Part shown: positions 47,601-57,849 of the stretch, piece by piece | How the letters are laid out: each line of letters opens with the position of its first letter | Position numbering within the stretch: position 1 is the first letter of the stretch | Assembly: GCA_024449915.1 (NCBI GenBank) | Contig: JAMZAV010000320.1 | Coordinates: forward strand, 310,001 to 374,000 | Reading direction: 5' to 3' | Length of the DNA stretch: 64,000 nt | DNA from: Sweltsa coloradensis | Taxonomy: Eukaryota > Arthropoda > Insecta > Plecoptera > Chloroperlidae | Notes under the pieces: model-generated | What the model was told of the DNA's origin: nothing | Databases searched by the model: none | The model's input: only the letters and a program-made list of their open reading frames with translations | Made by a program: the position numbers and the translations under genes

Positions 47601-50600
47601 CTGAAGATTGAACTCCGTAGGTAGGTACCTATATAAACATTCAAGTATTAAGCTAATTGTTAACTCTTAAAATTTACTTTCTGAACAACACCAGTTTATA
47701 TTTACCTAGTTTTTGTTGCCATAGTCTAAATCTCCTTGTAGGTCTACCTCTATATTTGCAGCCTTATGCTCACCAAATACGAATTCGAGTAGGTACCGGT
47801 ACATTTAACAGCCATTCCAGCAAAATACGGACATCAGTGACAAAGTGAAATTTAAGTTTAAGTACCGGTATTGTTTTAATGAATGATATGCTGAATTAAA
47901 TTAAAGGTCACATCCTACCACTTTTTATTTATATGACACTGCTGACTTGTTAAAGTGTATCCTTATTCCAGTAGCCCTACCACAATACCAGATTCTACCA
48001 TATTTTACCTATTGCAAGGAAAGTCATGTAGCCCTACACTTAGCTTGATTGATTTAGGCCAAGCTTAATTTGTTAGCTATGGGATGGCCCTACATGTAGC
48101 TTTTATCCTATATTATTTTTCTAGGTAGGTAGGCCTTTAATTACAACTATGTATTTAAAATAAAATTTTCTATAGATAAAAAGTAATTCTGTAATAAATA
48201 AATGTGTGTGCCATTTTGTCCCACCTGTAATGTCCCACCCATAACAAACTTTAAAATTCTGTGCAAAATAGAATTAGGCAAGTTAGGCCTACCGGTAGGA
48301 ACCTAGCCTACCTATAGATTTTTGTTAATTATTCTGTAATTCATGACACATTATCTTAATATGTACAAAAATAAAGGCATGTGGAAGTAATAAGCAGCAG
48401 AACGGAATTAATTAAATATCCATGAAAGTGAAAAGCAATGTCCCAAATTTGTCCCAGCCGTAACAGCTCTTTAGAAGTACTTTTCATACTGAAGCTAACT
48501 TAGACCTGGTTTTATTACGAGCTTTTTACGCGGGTTGGTCGAAAACGCGGGTAATTTTTGTGATGTTAAACGCACTGAGTTGCAACGCTGGTTGGAATTT
48601 CAACTCGCGTAAAAACTCCGAGTTACTCGAGTAACGTCGATACACTCGTTCATGTGAACGACAACAAGTCAAGTCTACAACGCAGCAACGCTGCAGGTGT
48701 GAAGGTTAGAAACGACTACCTTACGACGGTATTTGTATGCACATTAAAACTCAAGTGAGTAACCCTCCTTCAACCCAAGTTGATTTAACTCCAGTAAAAA
48801 AAAACAGGTCTTATTATGGTTCCAAAATGTATTTTTTTTAAATAAAAGGGGACAGCAACTTAGGTCTAGCTACATACCTAGGGTTGCATGCATCACTCTC
48901 TTACAAACTTTGACCTAGAAAGCCTAGAGTGGCTGTGAAAACTGTCCCACCCGTAACGCTGGAATGGCTGATAATCTACTTTCAATTACCTTTTAGGCTA
49001 GGCATTTGATTTGGACTGTTAGTTGGTGCATGTTGTATTACTGTCCCTAACAAGCCCACTAAATACACAGGTACTGTTGTGTTCGAATAGACATATGTTT
49101 ATTTTCCATCTCGAACGTTTTCTTGATTAAAATACCTACTCTGATAACCAATTTCTTAGAAGTTCAGTAGCCTACCGTACCTATGTGGAAGTTAAATCTT
49201 CTAGTCCTAAGTGTATTTCTTACCTTTTGCTCATTGGCAGCACGTAGCTCTTCTTGCTGTTTGTTGAGTATGATCGACTTATCCTTGATTTCTTGTTCAG
49301 TAACAGCTAGTCTAGTTCGCAAGTTACTGGCATGCTTCTCCTTTTCATGATAATCTAAGTCAAGTTTTGAATTCTGTTTTCTTAGTGCAGAAACCTCTCT
49401 GTGAATACTAGTAAGGTCTTTCTCCAAAGCTTCTATTTGGTTACTTTTCTCACTGTAAACATAGTACAAAACTATTTTAAAAAATGTTTGCTATAGAATG
49501 GTGGCCTGGTGGGGGTTTGTTGCTCTCTTACCAGTATGATTCTATTTGATAGGCCTAGCTACATTTGAATTTGATAGCTCCCTTAAACATCATTTTTTTT
49601 TAATTATCTTTTTTTGTCTGAGTGGAGGTAGGCCTACAAGTGACATGTTTTGAAAGTGGAGATAATTGAGCCAATACCACCCAATACAGAGTATGCCTAA
49701 GTAAAGATGGCTAATGGATACCGTACAAAACAAAGGGACCGTTTTATTATGCCACAGTAGGTCTAAATAGTCTTAGGCCTACTTCATTGAAATTGAAATC
49801 CCTTCTCCTAAATAAAACTTAGGGGCTACTTCTCCTTAAGAGAGTTTCTTGATTATCATTTTACAATTTACTTTCTTATTTTCACACTTCTTTAAAATTG
49901 TCCTCAATTTTACTTCAATCAAGTGTTTACCTGGAAACGTTAAAACACAACTTATTACTGTAGAGGTTCTAGTTCACTTTCAGAAACAAACTGAAGTTAA
50001 ACTGTTTTAAGCAATATTGCAGTGTTGAATCACTGAAATGTTTTTAACGTTAAAACGGCTTAGTTTCAGAGCCGGTTTAGCTCGTGTGTTAAATGAGTGA
50101 TAGGGTAGTCTTAGCTTACAATCAACAGGTTAGATATGCTCAAGTAGTAAAATTAAAAATAGACCAATAGGCCTAGGGCCTACAATACCAAAAAGTAATT
50201 TATTCATACCGATTGGAAGATTCTGCTTGACAGTTTTTCTCAAACAAAATGTGGTTCTGAGATGTAAGTTTACGAATTTGAGACTCAAGACTTGTGGTAA
50301 CATTTTCATGCTTAATTTTTATTTCGTTCCTGTCTTGTTCTGTTTGCCGTTGCCACTCGAGCTGGGCAGAAGTGAGTTTATCACGCTCTTTTGTCAATTC
50401 TCTTAAATTCTGTCTCAACAACTCATTCTTCTCATCTCCCCATTGTTGCTGTAGCTCCTCAACTTCTCGGGATTTTAGTTCCAATCGCCGTAAGCTGTCA
50501 TTTAATTGTGAATTGGTTTGTGTAAACTGCTTCTCGTTTCTGCTGACTATATCTTTCAACTGCCTAATCTTGAAGGCCATTAGTTTTTTAACTTCTGTAT

Positions 50601-51114
50601 CAGTTCCACCTCCAATGTTTAGATCTAAATGACATAGATGCTTAAAATTGTTTGTTTCTACTATCTTAAGATGTGTTTGTCTGGTGTCTTTTGAGGAATC
50701 TCTCTCTCCCTCATCGAGGATTAACAAAAATGTAGGGCCTTGATTTTCATTACCACTTTTGCAATGCTCGAGCAGTCTAACAAACTGGCTTGGGAAGTTA
50801 TCAAAATCCACAAGAAGGCCTTGTTGAGCTTTGACAGTCTTGAAATCATCCTCTGTTATTAATAGTGCATACAGGAAAAATGGATCGTCGTCGTCAGTAA
50901 TTTGAAGTGACAAATTCTGCTGGCAGACAGGGCTAATACCTGTAAGGATCTCAACTGTCACTCGCAAGTCCCTCTGCCTTTCTTCTTTGTGTCTCGTTTT
51001 TAAATATATTCTTTGAATCTTTGTGTATAAACATTCTGTATTACCTACTTGTCCCGGATCGTCTATACCTAGGCCTAGGCTTGAACTGACGTTAAAATGG
51101 TGATTCATTTTCAT
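35390..51114 (-). CDS. SASS6: SASS6 (SAS-6), centriole cartwheel protein, five coding exons
   Basis: SAS-6 forms the ninefold cartwheel hub that sets centriole symmetry. The coding exons are 51114-50210, 49452-49224, 39483-39132, 38310-38118 and 35603-35390. All junctions are phase-consistent, giving 630 residues (human 657). Residues about 25-170 form the globular head, with the PISA segment at 97-118 (QQGLLVDFDNFPSQFVRLLE) and F157 in VETNNFKHL, equivalent to the phenylalanine needed for head-to-head assembly. A long coiled coil runs from about 175 to 505. The low-complexity C-terminus ends close to SSAYFPKTTSPTSVN; human SASS6 ends in SSAYFPGQLPNS. The start is the ATG at 51114, about 24 residues longer than human. 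The 9.7-kb second intron holds a CR1-like LINE. Confidence 0.96.
36215..36910 (-). mobile_element. Penelope-like element fragment: GIY-YIG endonuclease and 3' region
   Basis: The minus strand carries an open frame from about 36908 to the stop at 36462. It reads YPCQSNRCHTCPINPP (Cys-rich linker), then KNLIYQLRCLHCPAEYIGLT, NTLRQRMNGHRHD and later KWELAHQMI. This is the GIY-YIG nuclease domain with its characteristic Y..Y.G and R...H residues, as found at the C-terminus of Penelope-like retroelements. The reverse transcriptase is missing (5' truncation). Downstream at about 36262-36306 the minus strand has CCGACGGGTGAAC, GGCTGTTCAAGCCGAAACG and TTTCGTC, a motif usual near Penelope ends and similar to a decayed hammerhead. 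It lies in the last SASS6 intron, in sense orientation. Confidence 0.85.
38118..38310 (-). CDS. SASS6: SASS6 exon 4: end of coiled coil and Ser-rich tail
   Basis: 193 bases. The join gives G|TG ATT CAT TGG, read VIHWLNRQLSGAQSEL, equivalent to human LITWLNKELNENQ. A Ser/His/Pro-rich stretch follows to SPTL, with the donor TT|GTAAGT. Confidence 0.93.
39132..39483 (-). CDS. SASS6: SASS6 exon 3: coiled coil
   Basis: 352 bases in phase 0: LSDELIKANEILTKLQTD aligns with human LSAELLKANEIIKKLQGD, and the exon ends in EKQLKNNDN with one base of the next codon. It is rich in Lys, Glu and Leu heptads. Confidence 0.95.
40946..44176 (-). CDS. LINE ORF2: AP endonuclease and reverse transcriptase
   Basis: 1076 residues, uninterrupted. 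Residues 1-130 are low-complexity (Asn, Gly, Lys; two copies of RDSMTGT). The apurinic-type endonuclease spans about 135-350, with catalytic-type residues in VAVETW (E169), GDLNMP (267-272) and SDH (338-340). The reverse transcriptase spans about 560-870: APGKDGL, NYRPISL, QHGFRKGYSCETQLL, VFIDLEKAFDKV, GVPQGSVLGP (756-765) and the catalytic FADD (786-789). C-terminal blocks YLGI, RPVVEYAGAIWDP and IQKRAARRVL follow. All key residues look present, so the enzyme could be active or recently active. The start ATG lies 33 bases after the ORF1 stop, in the same frame. Confidence 0.93.
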   Translation of the reverse strand: MEVEGESKEYRDSKQEGSRAIKERVMGNGRKGIEGSKERKNNNEGNNNNNNEGNSNKERKNNKEGYHNKGRIKNWGRNRDCRDSMTGTRDSMTGTMNNEQEGTPPPRGGMNIQGNDKEVTARLQKKGVIGHNEGSIRILLVNSRSIRSKQVQFWTMVELYDVDVVVAVETWLDDSILDGELGHKGYNVFRRDRDGHGGGILVGCKIGLGARVAWKDGVYEMMGIKILAGADELEIVAVYRPPGVINFDGLDTLSNRGMGNGRTVIVGDLNMPNVTWEGGVENSGSRAQRIANRLINEGFEQIVEGNTRENLNGGNLLDVILVRPRDCWFECAVIEGISDHKAVIAEIEGGSKTRTNIGIKTAWIYKRADKERIREYLRENYGDWRETCNTVEELWIKFVELCEEAKGKWVPKREFKPNNDPPYYDNHIRALKKKGRKNYNRYRRTRKVEDRETFKETERDLIRSKRVKWEEHMANMLNEDDKQGSWNRMYSYVRKKKGTRGELPVLKGENGNLIVDNKEKAEALNKYYAAVFNKKGLNEDEIREGRGNKEIKVDVEKITRIIATIKKGKAPGKDGLTGDFMQLAMRETALYMGDIIEASLEQGEVPGSWREAVVIPVHKGGEKGKLGNYRPISLTSVGSKIMERVVGDYIKEIIKEKKWLKESQHGFRKGYSCETQLLGLVNDLGSALDKGEIVDAVFIDLEKAFDKVPHDKLIRKLEGVIDDNWVNRWVKKFLMDRSQRVRVGDEISNEVEVTSGVPQGSVLGPLLFAIYINDIADRMGAKVRLFADDCVIYRIIKNIRDVTDLKRDLTILEEWVTGNEMSLNIDKCKWVRFNRRRIIQGLGEGYSLMGKLMERVERIKYLGIWLQYKLSWEEHVKEVSKKGFRCLNFVMRTLKGASRELKGHAYKTLVRPVVEYAGAIWDPYRKGEVEEIEAIQKRAARRVLRKGNTWKEEVVNGQVVRKYESVTRMVSELGWEQLEDRRRDDRLGKMFRVTRAQEGWGEMNSLLKKPNYLARGDHNWKYQRGTWATDVGRNAFMARTVVEWNGLTEGVVGEKDIKGFKKSLKALKPLPMVHPD
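44210..46380 (-). pseudogene. LINE ORF1: PHD finger, coiled coil and SGNH/GDSL esterase, frameshifted twice
   Basis: Three overlapping frames make one broken ORF. The first (46380 to 45982) starts at MRSCRGEEKIPCRVC and holds a PHD-type zinc finger (PCRVC, DCDVC, WFHKSC, WTCKRC). The second (open from about 46010 to 45495) has a coiled coil around WLREVEERLIREIEERKRLL. The third (45592 to 44210, 460 residues) has an RG-rich stretch, then an SGNH esterase with all catalytic blocks: GDSMMRG (290-296), GTND (340-343) and DGLH (427-430). The shifts lie near an AAAAAGG run (about 46010) and in a G7 run (about 45545-45555). An esterase-PHD ORF1 is known for CR1-like LINEs; its exact role is not established. 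Confidence 0.88.
47227..47346. repeat. Minisatellite, 24-bp unit, six copies
   Basis: The unit GACACCGCCTGCTAGAT plus a variable spacer of about 5-7 bases occurs six times with little divergence. A related GTCACTGCTAGATGG follows at 47385. It lies upstream of the LINE and could be its 5' UTR or a separate tandem repeat. Confidence 0.8.
48503..48810. mobile_element. PIF/Harbinger-like MITE with TTA target duplication
   Basis: The left end GACCTGGTTTTATTAC is inverted at the right (GTAAAAAAAAACAGGTC), and TTA flanks both ends (48500-48502, 48811-48813). It is 308 bp and non-coding. The TTA duplication points to the PIF/Harbinger group. Confidence 0.65.
49224..49452 (-). CDS. SASS6: SASS6 exon 2: coiled coil
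   Basis: 229 bases, completing the codon CG|T from exon 1 (R) and running EKSNQIEALEKDL, REVSALRKQNSKLDLDYHEK, EKHASNLRTRLAVTEQEIKD to EQK. It matches the human segment LRRENSTLDVECHEKEKH closely. Confidence 0.95.
50210..51114 (-). CDS. SASS6: SASS6 exon 1: head domain and start of coiled coil
   Basis: 905 bases encode residues 1-301 plus two bases. LQITDDDDPFFLYALLITED, LLVDFDNFP and VETNNFKHLCHLDLNI match the SAS-6 head, and heptad-like Leu/Glu/Gln-rich sequence follows from about 175. An in-frame GTG lies three codons upstream, but the ATG at 51114 is the first ATG. Confidence 0.95.
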
Positions 51115-51747
51115 CCGAGGCACTGGTTACCCCTACCTTCGATTCGTTCTAATTCAAACAGCAACATAGTCATAAAATAACATATTAATTGCATTAACTC
51201 GCAAGGAAATAAAAGCGTAGCCTAGGCCTACGGGCTAGTTTTGACAGTTTAATTTGTAGGTTATGTTTATCCACAGCCTTCTGAGGCAATGACTCAGGTC
51301 ACGACATCTCAACTGTCCCCCCCCCCCCCCCGAAAATATTTCACGGACTCGCTTTTTAAATTAAAGTACCTACAAAACTTTAAGTCGCTATTAATCTAAG
51401 TACTACAAACTTTAACGTCGCTATTTTAAATCTAAGTTGTGTAAATATTCATTTCATTCTACAATTCTACCCCACTCGTTTTCACAAAACACACAAGTCG
51501 AAAAAAAGTGGTAAAGGCGCATGCGCGCAAGTCCGGAGTGTCCGTGACCTGAGGCCACTGCCGACACTTCTGACTTTGCTTTCCCTCCGAAATTATTACA
51601 CCGCCTGTACCCGCTCATTTGCTCGGAGCCAATCAAAGGTCAATAGAAAGAGTGTGTTCTCAAAGGCTAAATTATTTTCGTGACCAACACGCATGCGTCA
51701 ACGGAAGTGGAGAAGCCATCGCCCAAGATAACGGTAGTTTGTCCACG
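51115..51747. promoter_or_regulatory. Probable bidirectional promoter between SASS6 and a plus-strand transcript
   Basis: To the left is the SASS6 start. To the right a candidate non-coding exon ends at 51747 with the donor CACG|GTAAGT. Between them the DNA is relatively GC-rich, with GGCGCATGCGCGCAAG (near 51515) and ACACGCATGCGTC (near 51688). TGCGCATGCGCA-type sites bind NRF1 in animal promoters. In vertebrates SASS6 is head-to-head with TRMT13, but I could find no TRMT13 coding exon to the right, so the partner is unidentified. Confidence 0.45.
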
Positions 51748-51749
51748 GT

Positions 51750-54700
51750 AAGTGTCGAGATATTTTGTATGAAATTAAGTTATTTGTCACAAATTGTGCT
51801 TGGAAATTGACATTTCATATATAAACTAATCGCTCACATTGCAAAGTGTATAACTGACTTCGACTTTTTGGATATCGCAAGAATCCGTTGTGTCAAGACA
51901 TGGCGGTATAAAATTCGAGTGTTCCAGGCGAGTACAAGCTGAGGTCAGGCGCCGTACAATAATAATATTATCTGGGTGAAGAAGGTATTTGACGTTTTGT
52001 ATTACTATTAGGCCTACGTTTGGTACGGTAGCTCTTTCCCACTGTCTTACTTATTTGTATTTCACTTCTGTGACCTCGAGTATTGTGCCTGAACATTATC
52101 CTGCATAACAGGATGTGTCATCCGCACGGAAATTCTTGGAATTGCTGAAAGTTTTTAAGCTTAGGCCTAGACTGGTTAAACCTAAGCCCTTGGCATACAG
52201 GCCTAGAGGTAGCCTAGGCCTACTCATCAAGCTGTCAGGTTTATAACGTTTAGTTTGCTGTAGCTAGGCCTTAAATAATTAACGCCTTTAACTGCCTGAA
52301 AATCGTAGGCCTTAGCCTAGGCGCTGTCAAATTGTCAATTTGATACAAAAATATGCAGGGATAGGCTAGCTAGGCTACCTAGTGTAGGCCCTATAGGCTA
52401 GGACCTAGCTCATTCTAGGCCTAGGCCAACCTATGTAAGGTGGGATTAGGCCTAGGCCTAGCCTTCTCGTTGAATCATAACTTTACAAGCTTGGAATGGT
52501 AGGCTTTGGCATAACCCGGGCCGGCCAAGACTCGACGCTTACACCCACTTGTCAGTTTTAAGATTTCTTTCTTAAATCTAGGTTAGATTGAGATGGACAG
52601 TTTTTTAGGCTTAACATTTTGTCTGCCACCAGACATAATATCTCTCCTAGTTCAACTGTCAACAACCGCTGCTATAGGCCTACATAGTTTTAGAGCCAAG
52701 GAAGAGCCCTCACTGGACTAACAATTATAAGCCTAGGCCTACGGCTCGGCTAGAAAGTCAACACATAGCAACATAAATATTTTTCCTCCATATAGTACCA
52801 GTAGGCCTATTTCTCTTCTCCATAACCTTGTTTCAGAACATGCTTCACATCTAGGTTGCGTAGGCCCTAGGTAGGCTAGGTAGGGCTAGCCTACTGTAAA
52901 TTGTGACATCCTCACAACTCCCAAATTCAATAAGGGATACTCTTCCCTTCAAAATTCTACTTGTTTGTAGGATAGATTCATTAGATTGTAATGATTGTAC
53001 CAATTTATTGAAATTTTTCTCGTAGGCCGTAGAACTTAACATTTATCATCATGAATCTCCATGCATTTAATTAAGATGTTTATATTTGCTAGTTTACTCC
53101 CACCGGTAGGCCTAGGCCTACCTAGGCGGGGAGTGTCAAATACTAGTGTTCTTAAAAGCCAAGGTAGGCTAATTAGTCCTAGGGTTGTCATATATTTTCA
53201 TTGCCGTCAGCCTTATTAGGCCCCCCTAAAAATTAGTTATTCAGTATTTTCCAACTTTGTAGGCTATAGGCCTAGTTCTAAAAAAATGATATTATGTTGA
53301 TTACGGTAGGCCCCCCTACACGAAGGATATTCTTTCTTGGCAATTTAAGGAGGTTTTGAATTCTTGTTGCCATCGCCTCCCCTACGTAGCCGTAGGCCTA
53401 CTTTTTCTTCCTTTCGTTATTTTGTGATAATTTTTGACCGTATGCCGACCGTATTGCTTCTTGTCCGAGCTAATAGTTATCTTATTTGCCATCTGCCAAA
53501 TTTGTCATATTCCCACTTAATGAAGTGCCTTGTGCAGAAGTTTCCTGTGGTAGAGTCTGGGTGGGGTTGAGGTAACGCCCCCCATGGACAACGCACTGAT
53601 CTGTCATATTGCAAAATTAGTAATTTATTGTCTCAATCAGCCAAAATTACAGACTGGAAAAATTTGATTTTCAATCTGGAAAACCTGGACAAGTCAGGGA
53701 ATTTGATTGTTAGGCCTAAGTAGACACCCTGCAGTACCTAGGCCTGCAAACAAATGTTTAAACCCTCATTTAGAACGGTAAGTTTTTGACAGGGTTGTTG
53801 TTCAATAATGTCATTTATATAGGCCTACATGTACGCCTAACTCTAATTAAGTAGTGTAGGCTACTATGCCTAGGAAATACCGTTTAAACCTAGGTCTAGT
53901 ATTTTGTTACGAGCTTCAATGCTTAACCTACCGCAACCGCGCAACGGGACTTCAAAATCAAAATCTACCTGAATTCTAAATGCAAATCTATATTGGAATC
54001 CTCTGTGAAGTGTGACCATAGCTTACGGGTGTAGGCTAGCCGTATTGATATTTTTTTGTTCTTTAATCTTTATAGTGAATTTTATTTCACTGTGATGGCG
54101 CTCAGAAGGGGAGTAGAGGTGAAATGAGCAGTAAATTGGAAGTTGGGGAAGAGCATAGGCCTAGAGGGGTATTTTGCTATTGTTTTCAAACTCTTATGGT
54201 TTTATTTGTTATCGTTTTGTAAAGCTGGGCATATGTTGTGGCCTGCGGGTCCCAAAATCCATTGTCAATAGGAAAAATACTGGTAGCATGTAGGCGTACC
54301 TTGATGAAATGTTTAATTTAATGGTGGAAGGTTTGTCTGATATGTTGAATTGAGTGCATTACCCTTGGCCTATGTCACACGGAGTAGGTCACCGTTGCAT
54401 ATTCATTAAAGTTAGCAAACCAGGACTTGGTATTTCGATTGCTTCAATTTTAGGTTCCGGTACGGCGGTACCTAAATTAAGTGCCTGGTTTTCATCTGAA
54501 ACTATGTAGGGTCGGAAACTCGGCCTATAGGCGGAGGAATTGATCTAATTGTGACTTATCTTGATCCAAAGATAGGCCTTGTAGTTGTAGGTAATGTTAT
54601 TCCAATCTTTTTTACAAGTTCTAGCCCTGTCGTTTGATTCAAATATGGCGTGCCTAGTGAAGCAAACTTTGCAAATGACAATGCTGAGTACCATTCTTGG

Positions 54701-56080
54701 CACCGGGGCGGTACTTATCTCATTGCTTGACAAACTTTCATTATGGTAATTAATAATTGTCAGATGCTGTTAGACTAGAATTTTCAATCCTCATAATTCA
54801 AATATCTTGGGTTGTGATTGTGATTTTTTCAAGTAGCATGATTTAATTATAAGAGCCATTGCTACCATCTAGACATAGGGCTACATCCTTTCCTACAACA
54901 GCTGATTGAACTACTTTTAAATTTCAATATTTTCCTCTCTCTTAGACGTAGATAGTATTTGTGGTATAGGCCTACTGAAGTGCACCTCTAGGTAGGCTAC
55001 ATGTATGTTGGTTTTAAATATAAAATTTTAACTTATTGAAAGTTAAAACGGAGACGCTGTAATTTATGTTTTCTTGTATCAAGTTTTTTGCTACGTATCA
55101 TGTACCGGTACTAATGTTAATGCAATCTGGCACAATGAGACAGCATAAAATAAAAAGTGTAGGCCTCTGTATTTTGGTTGCACCAAAACTCTAGGTGTGA
55201 CTAGATCTCAATTTCAATTGTTTTCCTCACACACAGCTTGCACTGGATGTAGCCATTTAGCATGTAGGCCTAGGCAATTGCCGTTAATATAAGGTGATCA
55301 TGTCTCGGATTAGCTGCAACAGTCCCGTTTTTAACACTATTGTCCCAGCGTACCCAAGACTTTTAAACCACTCAAATGTCTCAGAATCTAGGTAGGGTAC
55401 GGACGGGTACATGTGTCCGGAATTTAGTTAAACTGACAAATAAAGTCAATGAAGAACATGGATGAAACTACTTTTGTCGGTGCCTACGGGTAGTCTATAT
55501 TTATGTAGGCCTATATGTAATTTTATACATTTTAAAATCTATTCAATCCAATTAAATACAACCGCAAATTGAACGAGGTGTGAGTAGTGAACAAAGCGAT
55601 CTTTACGCTCTGATAATAACCGCTCGGGTGTTTTTTTGTTCACGCTATAGGTCTACTAAGCAAATCACAACTCTGATCGTGATGACATTTGTAAGGAACC
55701 TTCAAAAGCTCTAAGAAGTGTTGCCATAAAAGTTGCACGTTTACGTATTTTCTTTCAATTATCGCTTTCTTTAGATAAACTGTGATCCATATGTTGGGGA
55801 CATTTTTAAGGCAATTTTGACTTTCGAGTGTGAGTCAGGCTGCGTGGTTGGGGGCCCTAAATTCTCTGATAATGTTTTCTGAATTTCTGTTTTGAGATGG
55901 ATTGTGATTTTGGTATGTACAAAATGTACTTCATCCTTGTGTTACATGAGTTCCCAATAATACAACAGCTAAGCTAAAAAAATTACAATGTTTTTCAACT
56001 TTCTTGTTGAAAGAACTTTTTTACTTTGAGCACCATTTTTGTTGTTTTTGTGATCACAATGCAAATGAAAAAAATCATTG
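51750..56080. other. Long non-coding stretch, GGCCTA-rich
   Basis: No conserved exon recognised on either strand. TAGGCCTA and partial forms are very frequent (for example 52150-52500 and 53110-53290). It is probably the first intron of the plus-strand transcript that starts near 51.65 kb. Confidence 0.45.
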
Positions 56081-56403
56081 AATACAAGCAGGCGCGTCGG
56101 AACGTTTTGAAAGTTGGGGGGGGCAAATCCATTAGTAGATTTTGTAGGGTACAGCTGGGGTCTGGTGCAAAGCCCCAGCCGCCGGAAGCCCCTTTTCGCC
56201 GAAGGCAAGAAAAAATTTCACCATAGGCCTACTACAGTTATTTCGTCATGTTTTAACTGCACTCGGACTCTTGTAAACGATGTTTTATTTACATCAACTA
56301 TCTGCGATCTAAACACTCAAAAAATGAACGTGAAGTAGCCCATTTAAATAAATTACAACATCATTTTTTATGTAATGACAAAACATTCAGGCAAACATAT
56401 TTT

Positions 56404-56690
56404 TGTTTAAATAAATAATAAATAAATAAATTTTATTTAGAGTCTACCCACTCAGTTATATAACTGATTGCAGTGGGGGACTTTAAATCAAAGCGACCAA
56501 AACCAACCCTGCAGGCCCCGACGCAATCGACGAGTGAGCGATAAACCAACCAAAGATCGATATTTTTAATAGGAAATATAGCAATCAGTGGTATGGACAG
56601 TGCGAACACCCGCGAATCAACGCCAGAATCAACAAGGCGATTCAGAACAACTCTGAAATTATTGTGTGCTCGTTGCTAGGACGGCTCCAA
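56404..56690 (-). repeat. Dispersed 250-bp repeat, copy 2
   Basis: The reverse complement matches 18832-19085 along its length, ending in GTCCCCCACTGCAATCAG and ACTGAGTGGGTAGACTC. It is nested in the hAT-like element at 56089-57451. Confidence 0.7.
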
Positions 56691-56734
56691 AGTCACCGTT
56701 TACAAACTCCTGGACAAGAACTGATGGACTTAAG

Positions 56735-56840
56735 TCCAAATCAGAAGTTAAAAAACTTCTGACTTTAGCGGGAATCGAACCCTGGGACCTTCGCATTGGA
56801 AGCAGATACGCTAACCACAAGACCAACGAGCCACACCTTT
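56735..56840 (-). repeat. tRNA-derived SINE head
   Basis: The minus strand reads GGCTCGTTGGTCTTGTGGTT (A box), AGCGTATCTGCTTCCAATGC, GAAGGTCCCAGGG and TTCGATTCCCGCTAAAGTC (B box), then CAGAAGTTTTTTAACTTCTG. The last block resembles the sequence after the tRNA domain at 32968, so they may be one family. Stem mismatches argue against a working tRNA. Confidence 0.6.
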
Positions 56841-57759
56841 TTCTTAAAAAAAGTAATAACTAAAGGGCTGTTTAGTACGTTTCATATTTAAAATTACGAT
56901 ATCAATTTAATCTTTAACACCATTGAACACGAAACACTACACCCACACTTACACTTTACTTTACACTTCACACCACACTACTTACACTCTAAGAGGAATA
57001 ATCATCCCACTTGCCACTTCGCTAAAATCACAGTCACTACACCACTCAAAAGAATGACAGAACGCATAACAATGCGACATGAGCGAACCAAATCCCAACG
57101 TGCGTCTCGCCAATAACTCTAGCAAATCATTCAAAGGGATGTTTGGATTAGACGTGAGTCTGAGTCGCCACCATGACCGCACCAGTACACAATTCAAGAC
57201 GGGTGGCTGGTTATAAAGATAGTCGGATAGACGGTTCAGGCATGGGTACGTACGTAGGCCAACTAACATTCTGCTATGTTAACGGGTTGTTTCTTCCTGG
57301 ACATGAATAGTTGACAGGATCATCCGACGTTGCTTCCCAAGAAAAGTGAGTAGCAAATTTGATTTTTAACTTCTTAAAATCTGCCCCTATGCCACCCTGC
57401 ATGAAGTGTAGGGGGCAAGCCACCTTTGCTCCCCTAGTTCCACGAACATTGAATACAAGCATTGTGTTGTGTCATAAATATGCCATTAAAATATCCAGAA
57501 TTTTCGTCAGTGTCGAAAATACACCTTCTAAAAAGCACAAATTTAAAAAATGCCCTGCAGGGCAATTCTGGTCTGATTTTAAAATTAAAATCAAACTTTT
57601 TTGAGTAGGCTATTAGGCCTAGGTAAGCTTTTCTTCCACATACTTGTGTTGGTTGCTATTACTATAGGGGTACCTACCATAAATATTAATGTTGCTTCGT
57701 AGGCCTACTTCTGTCAAAATACAATTTTATTTCGACAATAGCAGACCGAAACTGAAAGC

Positions 57760-57845
57760 CTAAAGTAGGGCGTACGCAGGAATTTATTTCGGGGGGAGCT
57801 TCTAAGAACGGCAAATCCCCCACCCCCAGGATACGCCACTGGAGG
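57760..57845. mobile_element. Short hAT-end fragment
   Basis: GGGCGTACGCAGGAATTTAT at the left and CCAGGATACGCCACTG at the right form imperfect inverted ends of the CAGTGGCGTA type. No target duplication was found, and it is too short to be complete. Confidence 0.4.
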
Positions 57846-57849
57846 GCTC

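Larger units (their letters stand above)
46430..49200. other. SASS6 intron 2, 5' part
   Basis: AT-rich intronic DNA with scattered GGCCTA motifs. It holds the minisatellite at 47227 and the Harbinger-like element at 48503. The phrase TGTCCCACCCGTAA (with small changes) recurs at about 48220-48242, 48450 and 48945. Confidence 0.5.
56089..57451. mobile_element. hAT-like element with perfect 8-bp duplication and nested repeats
   Basis: The left end is CAGGCGCGTCGGAACG and the right end reads CAATGTTCGTGGAAC on the reverse strand, an imperfect inverted repeat of hAT type. Both flanks are AATACAAG (56081-56088, 57452-57459). The ends are G-rich and C-rich respectively. Nested inside are the 250-bp dispersed repeat (56404-56690, minus) and a tRNA-derived unit (about 56750-56840, minus). 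A 95-codon frame at 56982-57269 is of unknown nature. Confidence 0.75.

Noticed and set aside
52851..53042. 63-codon minus-strand frame as an exon
   Set aside because: Composition looks somewhat coding-like, but no donor follows and no family is recognised.
56982..57269. 95-codon minus-strand frame as a transposase
   Set aside because: It lies in the hAT-like element but shows no hAT dimerisation or catalytic motifs.
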